Source: Alphaproteobacteria bacterium (GTDB lineage: Bacteria; Pseudomonadota; Alphaproteobacteria; Caulobacterales; Hyphomonadaceae). From it: a DNA stretch of 63,837 nt. The stretch lies in NCBI GenBank assembly GCA_018830285.1, contig JAHJSB010000064.1, forward strand, positions 1 through 63,837, written 5' to 3'. Positions 17,192 to 26,069 of this stretch are shown here, piece by piece. A program made the position numbers and the translations under genes. The notes beneath the pieces are model-generated. The model made no database searches, was not told where the DNA came from, and was given only the letters and a program-made list of their open reading frames with translations. Each line of letters starts with the position of its first letter. Position 1 is the first letter of the stretch.

Positions 17192-18442
17192 GTGTCCAAC
17201 GATTTTAGTTTTCTTCACGCGGCGGATCTTCACATAGACAGTCCTTTACTGGGATTGGCTCGAAAGTCTGCAGAGCAAGCCAAGCGTGTCGCCGATGCGT
17301 CCCGCACCGCTTTCGACAACCTCATAAGTCTGGCGATTGAAGAGAAATGCCGCTTTGTTCTTTTTGCGGGCGATCTATTCGATGGTGATTGGAAGGACTA
17401 TCGGACCGGTCTCGTGTTCGCGGCACAAATGCGCAGGCTCCAAGAAGCAGGAATCGAGGTCTACGCGATCCTTGGCAATCACGACGCTGAAAATCGCTTC
17501 GTTTCAAGGCTCGATCTGGCCGAAAATGTGCATATTTTGGGATCGAAAAGCCCGCAGTCTCTCGACGTTCCGGACCTTCGTGTCACAATCCATGGCATGA
17601 GCTACGCCCAACGCGATGTGAGTGAGAATCTGGCTGCAGCCTATCCGGCACCCGCGTCCGGCCGGTTCAATATTGGTTTGTTGCATACGGCTTGTGAGGG
17701 GAGGGCTGGCCATATGCCCTATGCTCCCTGCACAGCGGAGCAACTCGCCAGCCATGGCTACAATTATTGGGCTCTGGGTCATGTCCACACGCGCGAGGTC
17801 CTCTGCGAAGATCCGCTAATCATATTCCCTGGCAACCTGCAGGGGCGCAATCCGCGAGAGACGGGCCCAAAGGGCGCTACGTTGGTTCATGTCGTTGATG
17901 GCCGTATCGACCGCCACGAACATAGAACCCTTGATGTAGTTCGCTGGGAGCGCCGTGAGGTCAACATATCGGGACTGGATAATCGGTTCGCTGTTTTGAC
18001 CCTCATTCGAGGAGCGCTGGAGCAGCTGTTACAGGGCTGCGATGGCCGATCGGTCGTGGCTCGGCTCAGGCTGACCGGCGAGAGCGTACTGCACTCTGAG
18101 CTTACGGCAAACCGAATGAGCCTTAAGGAAGAAGTCGAGACTGTTGCGGCCAGCGTTTCTGACGATATCTGGGTTGAGAAGCTCGAAGTATCCACTACAA
18201 AGCCCGTCCACACTGCAGGTCTCGACCCATCCATAGCTGGGCGTCTGGAAGCGGTGATCTCGGAAATCGGTGATGACGCACTGATAGCGAAGGAACTTGA
18301 ACGAACGTTTGCTGAGGTACGGATTAAGTTTCCGGCAGCTGCGCGCCTGGATTCGCTTGAGGCCTCTTTGAAAGAGTCCGCCGGAGCGAAGGCGCGTGAA
18401 CTGGCCAAAGCAATTCTTGCGCGGTCGTCAAACCAGCCATGA
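17192..18442 (+). CDS. SbcD/YhaO-like metallophosphoesterase (DNA exonuclease)
   Basis: About 416 residues. Calcineurin-like metal motifs are DLHIDSPLLG, GDLFDG, GNHD and GHVHTRE, followed by a C-terminal capping region. Pairing with a large SMC-like ATPase overlapping by 4 nt (ATGA) identifies an SbcCD/Mre11-Rad50-type complex of the YhaO/YhaN subtype. GTG 17192 has GGAG 5 nt upstream; GTG 17186 is possible. It probably processes DNA ends, including phage DNA; the defence role is inferred from location. Confidence 0.85.
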   Translation: MSNDFSFLHAADLHIDSPLLGLARKSAEQAKRVADASRTAFDNLISLAIEEKCRFVLFAGDLFDGDWKDYRTGLVFAAQMRRLQEAGIEVYAILGNHDAENRFVSRLDLAENVHILGSKSPQSLDVPDLRVTIHGMSYAQRDVSENLAAAYPAPASGRFNIGLLHTACEGRAGHMPYAPCTAEQLASHGYNYWALGHVHTREVLCEDPLIIFPGNLQGRNPRETGPKGATLVHVVDGRIDRHEHRTLDVVRWERREVNISGLDNRFAVLTLIRGALEQLLQGCDGRSVVARLRLTGESVLHSELTANRMSLKEEVETVAASVSDDIWVEKLEVSTTKPVHTAGLDPSIAGRLEAVISEIGDDALIAKELERTFAEVRIKFPAAARLDSLEASLKESAGAKARELAKAILARSSNQP

Positions 18443-21400
18443 AATTTGAGCGCATCTCTCTGGAGAAGTATGGGGCGATCGCCACCCGCGAGATCGACCT
18501 CGCGGACAAAGCAGGTCTGGTTATCATATTCGGTCCAAATGAAGCTGGAAAAAGTACGCTACTCTGCGCCATCAGCGATCTCCTCTATGGTGTACCCCAC
18601 ACGTCGTCTCACGGAGGGATATTCGGCAATAATCAGATAAGGATCGAGGCGTCGCTGAGATTGGCGGATGGGTCGGGGCTCACCCTTCGCCGAAAGAAAG
18701 GTCGCCCGCCAGGAGACTTGGTCGACGAAAATGACGCGCCGGTCCCCAGTGCCCAGATGGAGGCCATGCTAAACGGCACCGACCGGGACCGGTTCAGCGC
18801 GTTGTTCGGCCTCGATCACGTTTCACTGCGAGATGGAGGGCAGAAGCTCCTTGCCTCCGATGGCGAGATCGGTCGTCTCATCATTGAAGCTGGCGGCGGA
18901 CTTCGTGCCTTGGTGACGGCGCTGACCGACCTGGAGAAAGAAGCCGACGGCTTGTTTTCTTCAAAAAGATCAGCCAAGCGGCAATTCTATATGGCGCTAG
19001 ATGCTTTTCAGGCTGCAGACAAAGCCGTCAGACAGGCGACAACTACCCGCGAGGCTTTCCTTAAATCACAACGGGCGGCGCTGGCGGCCGCCGCGTCCTT
19101 GGCCGCTTTGCGCGGCCAGCAGGCAGGCGCCCGCGAGTCCATAGTTCGCCTTGGACGCCTTAAACGTACTGCACCGCAGTTACAGCTCTTTGCTCAAACA
19201 GAGATGGAGCTCAGGGAGTTTGCGGACATCGAGGAGTTTGCCGACGGTCTGGCGATCGAGATTGCGACCACACTGGACGCGCGCAAAATGGAACTGGGGA
19301 CGCTCGCCAGCGCAGAGGAAACGGTCAGGGGGCTCCAAAGTCAGTTGGATCAGCTCGTCATCGCGAGCGATATAGTAGATGCGGCAACGGAAATTGATGC
19401 TGTCGAGACGCTCGCCGTTCATGTTGAAAAAGCCAAGCTCGATCTGCCCAACAGACGTTCGGATCTGGCCGAAAGCAATTCGCAACTGGCCAATCTGCGC
19501 TCGCATCTCGGCCTAGACGCAGATCAAGATCTGGAGGCTCTCGCGCCAAGCCGCGCTGCCATTGAGGAAGTTCACTCTCTGGCGTCTGAAGAAATCACCT
19601 TGAGATCTGCCTTGGCATCAGCAAGCGATCAGCTGGCCGAGTGCAAAGAGAACTTGGACGCCATACGCCAAAGGCAAACCGAGCGGGCTGCCAAAGGCTT
19701 CGACAAGCCCGCACCTGTATCCGCAACGGACCTGCTTAGGCTTGCGTCACTGGCGCTGGACCTTGATTTGAAGAGCAGGCAGATCACGGACAAACAAACT
19801 GCGATAGACACAGAGGCGCAGGCATTGGGACTTAATTCCTCGGAGCTTTCGCGCAACCTTTGGCCAAGTGTCGCACAAGTTAATAGCGAACTTGATCGGG
19901 CCACAGCCGTTGATGGCGAACTGCGTCAGGCAGACTCCGCTCGCAAAGCGGCTTCTAAACGTAGCGAGAGCGCAGCGAGGCGCTTAACTCACCTGGCGAC
20001 GGGCACTCAGCCGCCCACGCCAGCTGCGGTTACCGAGGCGCGGTCCGATAGGGACAGCGTTTGGGATAACCTCCGATCATATTATCTCGATGCTCCCGAT
20101 GAAGGATGGAGTCGTCCCCCTCAGGATCAACGCAATAAAGAGGCGTCAAAATTTGAGCATTCGCGTGACGCTGCCGACGCCCTGGTAGATCGGCGCGGCG
20201 CCGAAGCACAACGGTTGGCGGATATTGCCTCCACCGAACGGGAAAAGTTCGAAGCTGATAACGACGTCGACCACGCCCTTCAAACGATTGATGACCTCAA
20301 ACAACGCCTCAGTGCTAATCAACAGGCCTGGAGTAAGTTATGGCCTGATGCCTTTGCGATAGAACGCGATCTTCGTCTTCTTCTTGCGTTGACCGAGGCG
20401 CGCGGCTCTCTGATCGCGCAACAAAGCGAACTCGAACTGTTGAGCGCAGGACGATCCCAGTTGAAAGTTGAGGTCGAGACACTGGGGAATTTATTGAATC
20501 AAGTCGAGGCTAGTTCTCCAACTGATCCGGGAGCGTCGACTGCAGTCCGCGTACAGCGCGCGGTCGCGGTGCTGAAAGCGCATGATGATCAGTATGGTGA
20601 TTATCGTCGGGACGCTGACGAAATCGCGAAGTTGGTGGCCCGTGAAGGTAGACGTCAGCAGGAGATCGAAGGTTTTGCTGAGAAGCAGCGGAAATGGACG
20701 GCGGTATGGTTGCAAGCGGTTTCCAAACTTGGATTGCCAGACAGTGTGACGCCTCAGAAGGCGACGGAAGTTGCGACGGAATGGGCCGGTGCCGCTGGCG
20801 TCTTCAGTGCCATCCGTATTACGGCTACGCGCATTCAGCGCATCAAGGAAGACGATCAGAAGTTGGAAGGCGCTATAGGTGAATTCCGAAAACGCTTTGG
20901 TGCAGAATTGCCGGATGACGCGGTCGCTTCAGCGCGCCATCTCAAGCGTCTTCTTGCTGAATCGTCTGGTCGGAAGCTTCAACGCGACGCTCTGTTACCG
21001 CAAGCTGATAAGGCACGGCTCGACCAGGAGGCTGCGATACGTCGCTTGCAGGCCTTAGATACGGTGCGTTTGGACCTGGCGTCCAAGTGTGATTGTGAAC
21101 CCGATTATCTGGAAGCTTTGGCCCCCCGAATTGAAAAGCGAAGAAAACTTCGCATCGAACTGGACACTATCAAGCAAACTATTGTGGCGGCGGGTGATGG
21201 GCATTCCTTTCAGTCGCTCAGAGATCAGTGGCAGAGGCAGGATCCAGATGACCTTGCAACTCAGCTTGCCGCGCTGGACGACGAAGTTGCCCAGCGAGAC
21301 AACGACATCGAAACAGCGATTGCGCTTCAGCAGAGCGCCGACGCTGAGGTCAGGGCGTTTGTCGATGACGATCGGCTGAATGGCATGATTGCCGAGCGTG

Positions 21401-21921
21401 AGGCGGCGAGCGCGGAGATGCATCAAGTAATAGAGCGCTATGTAGAGATTTCGCTTGCGCAGTCGTTGCTGAAGGCGGCCATTGAAAAAGTGCGGCATGA
21501 GCAACAGGATCCGTTGCTGGCCCGGGCCAGCGAACTCTTTTCTGCATGCACGCGGGGGGAGTTTGGTGGAATAGAAACCGACGTCAACGGTGATGGAGAG
21601 CCGATTGTTGTCGGTCGCCGACCGGGCGGAGATACCGTGATCCTTTCCGAAATGAGTGATGGTACCCGAGATCAGTTATTTTTGGCATTCCGTCTCGCGA
21701 GCATCGAGCACTACGCTGAAAACGCTGAGCCGATCCCCCTCATCGCAGATGACATTCTTGTTCATTTCGATGATGATCGGGGACGGGCGACACTGGAGCT
21801 TCTCGCCGAGATCGGCTCAGCAACTCAGGTGTTGCTTTTCACTCACCACGAAGCGGTCGTAGCTGCAGCCAACAAACTCATCACTGATGGACACGCATCC
21901 GTCGTCGACCTGCGAACATGA
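18439..21921 (+). CDS. SbcC/YhaN-like ATPase
   Basis: 1160 residues. The N-terminal Walker A is FGPNEAGKSTLL (about 31-42). Very long coiled-coil arms occupy about 190-1040. The C-terminal ABC signature is LSEMSDGTRDQLFLAFRLA and the Walker B is LIADDILVHFDD. The AAIR-rich arms and the PNEAGKST variant fit YhaN-type SbcC homologues. No CxxC zinc hook is obvious in the middle, as in YhaN. It partners the upstream nuclease. After it, 21922-22089 holds no gene. Confidence 0.88.
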   Translation: MKFERISLEKYGAIATREIDLADKAGLVIIFGPNEAGKSTLLCAISDLLYGVPHTSSHGGIFGNNQIRIEASLRLADGSGLTLRRKKGRPPGDLVDENDAPVPSAQMEAMLNGTDRDRFSALFGLDHVSLRDGGQKLLASDGEIGRLIIEAGGGLRALVTALTDLEKEADGLFSSKRSAKRQFYMALDAFQAADKAVRQATTTREAFLKSQRAALAAAASLAALRGQQAGARESIVRLGRLKRTAPQLQLFAQTEMELREFADIEEFADGLAIEIATTLDARKMELGTLASAEETVRGLQSQLDQLVIASDIVDAATEIDAVETLAVHVEKAKLDLPNRRSDLAESNSQLANLRSHLGLDADQDLEALAPSRAAIEEVHSLASEEITLRSALASASDQLAECKENLDAIRQRQTERAAKGFDKPAPVSATDLLRLASLALDLDLKSRQITDKQTAIDTEAQALGLNSSELSRNLWPSVAQVNSELDRATAVDGELRQADSARKAASKRSESAARRLTHLATGTQPPTPAAVTEARSDRDSVWDNLRSYYLDAPDEGWSRPPQDQRNKEASKFEHSRDAADALVDRRGAEAQRLADIASTEREKFEADNDVDHALQTIDDLKQRLSANQQAWSKLWPDAFAIERDLRLLLALTEARGSLIAQQSELELLSAGRSQLKVEVETLGNLLNQVEASSPTDPGASTAVRVQRAVAVLKAHDDQYGDYRRDADEIAKLVAREGRRQQEIEGFAEKQRKWTAVWLQAVSKLGLPDSVTPQKATEVATEWAGAAGVFSAIRITATRIQRIKEDDQKLEGAIGEFRKRFGAELPDDAVASARHLKRLLAESSGRKLQRDALLPQADKARLDQEAAIRRLQALDTVRLDLASKCDCEPDYLEALAPRIEKRRKLRIELDTIKQTIVAAGDGHSFQSLRDQWQRQDPDDLATQLAALDDEVAQRDNDIETAIALQQSADAEVRAFVDDDRLNGMIAEREAASAEMHQVIERYVEISLAQSLLKAAIEKVRHEQQDPLLARASELFSACTRGEFGGIETDVNGDGEPIVVGRRPGGDTVILSEMSDGTRDQLFLAFRLASIEHYAENAEPIPLIADDILVHFDDDRGRATLELLAEIGSATQVLLFTHHEAVVAAANKLITDGHASVVDLRT

Positions 21922-22089
21922 TCTAATTGCTCAAATACCCCTACTCCGTCCGCTGTACCCAGATGCCAAGCTTCATGAACTAATCGCGCTGAATTGAAGA
22001 ATGATTGCGATGCTTCCAATGCGCCTCAGTGAGACCAGCTATCAGGCTTGACGGTACGTCAAATCCTCAGGTCCGTATTTTTTGGCCAT

Positions 22090-22545
22090 TCACTCCTTGA
22101 TGGTCAGCGCAGTTGTTTTGACGTCTCGCAGAACGCTCAGTAGTAGCTTGTGCACTTCTTTGTTCTCCTCCGGATGAATGAGCGCCAAGGCGACGGAAAG
22201 CTTGCAAGCAAGTCCATATGATGTGGCTGCACCTATCGTAGAAAGCGTATTGAGCAAACTTTGATTCAGCGCGTAAAGCTCATCAAGGCTATTGCTGATC
22301 TCATTCAGTTGCGTAGCCTCCGGCAGGAGTGCACGCTCGCGTTTGGTAAGCTGGAACCATTCGCGTTCACGGATTAAGTAAGATTCCAGTCTCTGCCAGC
22401 TCTTGGCAAGCGTTTCCTGTTCATTATGTCGGGCGAGCCATTCCGAGCAGGCTGCAGCTGCATTATCGTTATAGGCCTTGCCAGAGCCAGGCAACAATAT
22501 GGTAGGTAGGCTCGCGATTACTTGGCGAGTTGACTTGCTTGGCAT
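22090..22545 (-). CDS. Hypothetical helical protein
   Basis: 151 residues from ATG 22545 (MPSKSTRQVIASLPTILLPG...). It looks all-helical, with no motif I recognise and no signal peptide. It is divergent from the XRE regulator at 22642 and shares a 96-bp intergenic region with a small palindrome, so the regulator may control it. Confidence 0.55.
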   Translation of the reverse strand: MPSKSTRQVIASLPTILLPGSGKAYNDNAAAACSEWLARHNEQETLAKSWQRLESYLIREREWFQLTKRERALLPEATQLNEISNSLDELYALNQSLLNTLSTIGAATSYGLACKLSVALALIHPEENKEVHKLLLSVLRDVKTTALTIKE

Positions 22546-22595
22546 ACGCGGCCTCCAGGCAACGACCGGCCGGGACAGCCGGGCATCCAAATACA

Positions 22596-22605
22596 TACTA
22601 TAGTA
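22596..22605. promoter_or_regulatory. Palindrome in divergent promoter (candidate operator)
   Basis: The 10-bp perfect palindrome TACTATAGTA lies between the divergent genes at 22545 and 22642 in an AT-rich stretch that would also contain the -10 elements. It is a candidate site for the XRE protein; unproven. Confidence 0.4.
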
Positions 22606-22641
22606 CATAACACTAAAATATGTAAACGCTATTCTTCCAGC

Positions 22642-22872
22642 ATGGATATGCGAAGGCTGGTGGGCCGCAACTTTGCGCGTCTTCGTCGCGAAAAGCGCCT
22701 CACTCAGGAGGAGGTGGAGGCGCGCTCAGGATTCAGTCAGCAATATTTAAGCGGACTGGAGCAGGGCAAACGCAATCCAACAGTGGTGACTTTATATGAA
22801 CTCGCTCAGGCGATTGGTGTATCGCATGTTGACTTGATAATGCCGGATGACCAATCGCCGTCAATGAAATAA
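22642..22872 (+). CDS. XRE family transcriptional regulator
   Basis: 76 residues, essentially a single Cro/C1-type helix-turn-helix: FARLRREKRLTQEEVEARSGFSQQYLSGLEQGKRNPTVVTLYELAQAIGV. Length and motif are standard for autoregulated mobile-element repressors. Divergent from 22545. Confidence 0.9.
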   Translation: MDMRRLVGRNFARLRREKRLTQEEVEARSGFSQQYLSGLEQGKRNPTVVTLYELAQAIGVSHVDLIMPDDQSPSMK

Positions 22873-22944
22873 AAAAAGACTTGCGACCTTGGCTTTGCAG
22901 AGATTTGTTCGACTGAGAAGCCGTTTCGAAGATCAGCTGTGGTT

Positions 22945-23148
22945 CTATCGCGGCTGTATTGCTTCGCCCCCATCAGCCCTCAGCCGCAAATTTTGGTAGT
23001 CCGCGTCCTTGAATATATTTCCGGAGAAAGCTGATAGGATACGGTTGGGTTGTTCACTCCGTAGATGATTAGCGAACTCGAAACGTGTCTGAACATCTTT
23101 GCTCAGAATACCGAATCCGGATTCCATCATGATATTTGGGCGGATCAT
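22945..23148 (-). CDS. Short hypothetical protein coupled to an XRE gene
   Basis: 67 residues whose ATG overlaps the stop codon of the XRE gene at 23145 (ATGA), suggesting translational coupling. No recognisable domain. Possibly the second gene of a regulator or toxin-antitoxin-like pair; only the arrangement supports it. Confidence 0.42.
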   Translation of the reverse strand: MIRPNIMMESGFGILSKDVQTRFEFANHLRSEQPNRILSAFSGNIFKDADYQNLRLRADGGEAIQPR

Positions 23149-23489
23149 TTTTTCATGGAGCGGAGCGCTTCGATTTGGATGCGTGCGATCCGTAACTGGT
23201 CATTGGACAGGGAGCGTATGAGGTCAATCGCCTCATTTTCTTCTCTGATTCTCGACCGCGATTTCCGGCCTGCGGTGGGGATATCAACAAGAGTATTGAT
23301 CGGCACATCCAGAACTTCAGCGATGAGGATCAAGGTGTCGAGCGAAGGCAGGGCGTGAGCCCGTTCCAGATTGCTGAGGCTGGCGGAGGTCCTGTTGATG
23401 CGTTCCGCCAAGGCTTCCTGCGTAAGGCCCCTCGCACGCCGTGCCGCTCGGATAGCGGCGGCGATCTGTTCTCTTCGGGCGCTGTCCAT
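23145..23489 (-). CDS. XRE family transcriptional regulator
   Basis: 114 residues from ATG 23489. The helix-turn-helix is IRAARRARGLTQEALAERINRTSASLSNLERAHALPSLDTLILIAEVLDV (about 9-58), followed by a basic linker and a C-terminal helix. It is divergent from the ECF sigma operon at 23702; three ACTTAAA-type sites lie between. It probably represses itself and perhaps the sigma operon. Confidence 0.87.
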   Translation of the reverse strand: MDSARREQIAAAIRAARRARGLTQEALAERINRTSASLSNLERAHALPSLDTLILIAEVLDVPINTLVDIPTAGRKSRSRIREENEAIDLIRSLSNDQLRIARIQIEALRSMKK

Positions 23490-23529
23490 GCCCCAAGTTG
23501 GCTTTCGGAAAGCATAACACCATAAAGCA

Positions 23530-23600
23530 GACTTTAAGTTTTCACTGGAATCCAAAGCGAACTTAAACTATACGTTGCAAAATCGACGAAACTTAAAGTC
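23530..23600. promoter_or_regulatory. Operator cluster between XRE and ECF sigma genes
   Basis: GACTTTAAGTTT (23530-23541) and AAACTTAAAGTC (23589-23600) form a perfect 12-bp inverted repeat, with a third ACTTAAA at 23561-23567 between them. Such a cluster in a divergent promoter is a likely binding region for the XRE protein. Confidence 0.55.
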
Positions 23601-23701
23601 CTCATTTGATTGGAGGTTCGATGTGAACGTAGAAGCAGCCCGGAATTGCTACGCTCTCCCTTCGCTCGCCGCGCCAGGGGATAAGGTGAAAGCAAGTTTC
23701 C

Positions 23702-24382
23702 ATGTCTGAGCGAGCAACGAATGCGAAGTCGGTGGCGAAGCGGCAGTTGATGTCGAACCGGCGCGCAGTCGTGGGGGCCGTAGGCCGAGAGCTCACTCTG
23801 CGCGGAGTGCAGGTGAGTCCTGAGGGTGGTGGTCTCCCTGGCGCAGATGTGTTCGCTGAATTGTATCGCGCCCAGTTTGATCAGCTGGTGAGGCTGAGCC
23901 GCATCCGGACGGGCGATGCGCCCGAGGCCGAAGACCTGGTCCAGGATGCGTTCGTGGCGGTCCGGCGTGCCTACCCGGATAAGTCGACAGATGAGCTCCG
24001 GCCGCTCCTGTTCACGACGCTCCGCAATCTGACCCTCAATTATCTGAAATCCGGCAATACCAAACGCCGCCAGGCATCGGTCGAGTTGCTGGGAAGTGAT
24101 GACCGGCTCGGCTGTCCCCGCACGGCAACGCCGGAGATCCAGCTCATGGATGCGCAATTGCTCGAAATTGCCGAGCAGACGATCGCGGCGATGACAGCGC
24201 GCCGCCGGGAGGTGCTGAAACTCCACCGCTTCGAGCATCTGACCTATGACGAGATCGCAGAGCGCCTGTCTGTGTCACGCTCGACGGTCAAGAAGGACCT
24301 CGCCGATGCGATTGCGGAAGTAGCCGAGGCGCTCGCCCGGAAAAGCGGGCAGGGCGTTGATTGGCTGGCGGATCGCAAATGA
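23702..24382 (+). CDS. ECF-type RNA polymerase sigma factor (FecI-like), copy 1
   Basis: 226 residues. Region 2 is FDQLVRLSRIRTGDAPEAEDLVQDAFVAVRRAYP; region 4 is MTARRREVLKLHRFEHLTYDEIAERLSVSRSTVKKDLADAI. It has an unusually long N-terminal extension (about 1-50), so the true start might be later, for example the ATG encoding MSNRR. Followed by a second, closely similar sigma factor and a FecR-like gene, so this is a cell-surface-signalling type module. Confidence 0.88.
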   Translation: MSERATNAKSVAKRQLMSNRRAVVGAVGRELTLRGVQVSPEGGGLPGADVFAELYRAQFDQLVRLSRIRTGDAPEAEDLVQDAFVAVRRAYPDKSTDELRPLLFTTLRNLTLNYLKSGNTKRRQASVELLGSDDRLGCPRTATPEIQLMDAQLLEIAEQTIAAMTARRREVLKLHRFEHLTYDEIAERLSVSRSTVKKDLADAIAEVAEALARKSGQGVDWLADRK

Positions 24383-24984
24383 CGATGCAGGAGCCGGATA
24401 GTGCGCGCGATGCGAGACGTCCCCTCGTGGGGGAGTCTTTCGCGCTACGGGGTAGCGCGGCGCTCGACGAGATCTTTCGCCTTCAGTATGATCAGCTCCT
24501 CAGGTTCAGCCGAATACGGATAGGCAATGTCCCTGACGCCGAGGACCTCGTGCAGGAGGCTTTTCTGTCTGTGAGGCGCGCATATCCCGACAAGGGGATC
24601 GGCGAGCTAAGACCGCTTCTGTTCACGGCGCTGCGCAATCTCACGCTGGACTACCTCAAATCGGGCTATGCCAAACAAAGGCGGTCGTCGGCCGAGATCG
24701 GCGACATGGGTGAGTTTCTTGCGTGCCCGCGCTCGGTGACGCCCGAGACACAAGCCATCGATGCGCAATTGCTGGCGATTGCGGAGACGGCCATTGCCGC
24801 GCTGGGAGATCGCCAACGGGAGGCCCTGCGTCTCAGCCGGTTCGACCGCCTGACCCATAACGAGATCGCCCGGCGCCTGTCGGTGTCACCGAGAACGGTG
24901 CGCAGTGATATCACGGATGCGTTGACAGCTATCTCGAAAAGCCTCGCGCGTGCAGACCAGCGCCGTCCGAGCGAAACCGAGTAA
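24379..24984 (+). CDS. ECF-type RNA polymerase sigma factor (FecI-like), copy 2
   Basis: About 201 residues from ATG 24379, overlapping the previous stop by 4 nt. Region 2 (SRIRIGNVPDAEDLVQEAFL) and region 4 (LTHNEIARRLSVSPRTVRSDITDAL) align almost residue for residue with copy 1, so a tandem duplication is likely. Both copies keep the core motifs, suggesting both are functional and may be controlled by one anti-sigma factor. Confidence 0.87.
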   Translation: MTMQEPDSARDARRPLVGESFALRGSAALDEIFRLQYDQLLRFSRIRIGNVPDAEDLVQEAFLSVRRAYPDKGIGELRPLLFTALRNLTLDYLKSGYAKQRRSSAEIGDMGEFLACPRSVTPETQAIDAQLLAIAETAIAALGDRQREALRLSRFDRLTHNEIARRLSVSPRTVRSDITDALTAISKSLARADQRRPSETE

Positions 24985-24989
24985 AACCG

Positions 24990-26024
24990 ATGACGTGCAA
25001 CAAGGACCATTCCGGCAGGCTTGGCGAGGCCGCCCGCTGGTACAGCGACCTGCAGGATCCGGACGTCACGCTCGAGACCTGGGAAGCGTTTCTGGAATGG
25101 GAGTGTGACCCACAGAACGCGGCCGCGTTTCAGGAAATCGAGAAAGGCCTGGTTGTTCTCGATAGAACGACCCGTGCTTACGGCGGGATGGGTCAATCTG
25201 CTGAGGGTGCCAGCGAGCCGCCGACAGGGTCGGTAAGCCGATTGGTGCGGTCCAGGACCGCCTGGATAGCTGGGATTGCAGCTGCCTTGGTGTTGGCGAC
25301 GGTGTCGGCCATTGCGGCAATACCCCTCCCGCATCCCGAACCCATCCGATACGCAACATCAGTTGGCGAACAGCGCAGCTTCGACCTCGCTGATGGGTCG
25401 GTGATGACACTCAACACCGATACCGAGGCTGAAATTTCCTTCACAGAGTCCCGGCGCTATGTCCGGCTGGTCCATGGACAGGCCCTGTTCGAGGTCGAGA
25501 AGGGGAAGCGACCGTTTATTGTTGAGGCAAGCCGCAGCCAGACGACGGCCTTGGGTACCGTTTTTGACGTCTATGCAAAGGTGGGCTCGGTTGAGGTCAC
25601 ATTGATAGAAGGCTCAGTTGGCGTCGTCCCGGTGCCCGCCAAGCCGGAATTGTGGGATTGGTTTCGCCCCGCTTCCCGGGACGGCGCTGCCGGGCGAACA
25701 CTCGTGCCGGGAGAGAGGCTGGTCATACGGGAGGATGGACTGGAATCAGTTTCGGCAATCGATCCTTCAGAAGCGGGCCTATGGCGAAGCGGTACTGTGT
25801 GGATCGACGACATGTCGCTAGCGGATGTCGTGGCAGAGCTGAACAGGTACTCACGAATGAAGGTCCGGATCGACGATCCTGACCTTGGTGCGGAGCACGT
25901 GAGCGGGAGTTTTCATGTCGGTGAAGAGGAGGAGTTTGTCGGGTCACTCGTGATGATGTTCTCTTTGGAGGCGGAGCGGGTCGGAAATGAGATCGTGCTC
26001 TCGCGTGGGTCGGATGCCGATTGA
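24990..26024 (+). CDS. FecR-like anti-sigma factor
   Basis: 344 residues. A cytoplasmic DUF4880-like N-terminus (AARWYSDLQDPDVTLETWEAFLEWECDPQNAAAF), one membrane helix (about 90-111), then a periplasmic FecR domain (YATSVGEQRSFDLADGSVMTLNTDTEAEI... VRLVHGQALFEVEKGKRPF...ALGTVFDVY) and a secretin/TonB short N-terminal-like end. It starts 5 nt after the second sigma gene. No TonB-dependent receptor follows in the window, so the signal input is missing or elsewhere. Convergent with the helicase at 26070. Confidence 0.88.
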   Translation: MTCNKDHSGRLGEAARWYSDLQDPDVTLETWEAFLEWECDPQNAAAFQEIEKGLVVLDRTTRAYGGMGQSAEGASEPPTGSVSRLVRSRTAWIAGIAAALVLATVSAIAAIPLPHPEPIRYATSVGEQRSFDLADGSVMTLNTDTEAEISFTESRRYVRLVHGQALFEVEKGKRPFIVEASRSQTTALGTVFDVYAKVGSVEVTLIEGSVGVVPVPAKPELWDWFRPASRDGAAGRTLVPGERLVIREDGLESVSAIDPSEAGLWRSGTVWIDDMSLADVVAELNRYSRMKVRIDDPDLGAEHVSGSFHVGEEEEFVGSLVMMFSLEAERVGNEIVLSRGSDAD

Positions 26025-26069
26025 AGCTCTCCGTTCATGCCTCAGCGTCGGGAGCAATACTGGCGGGCT

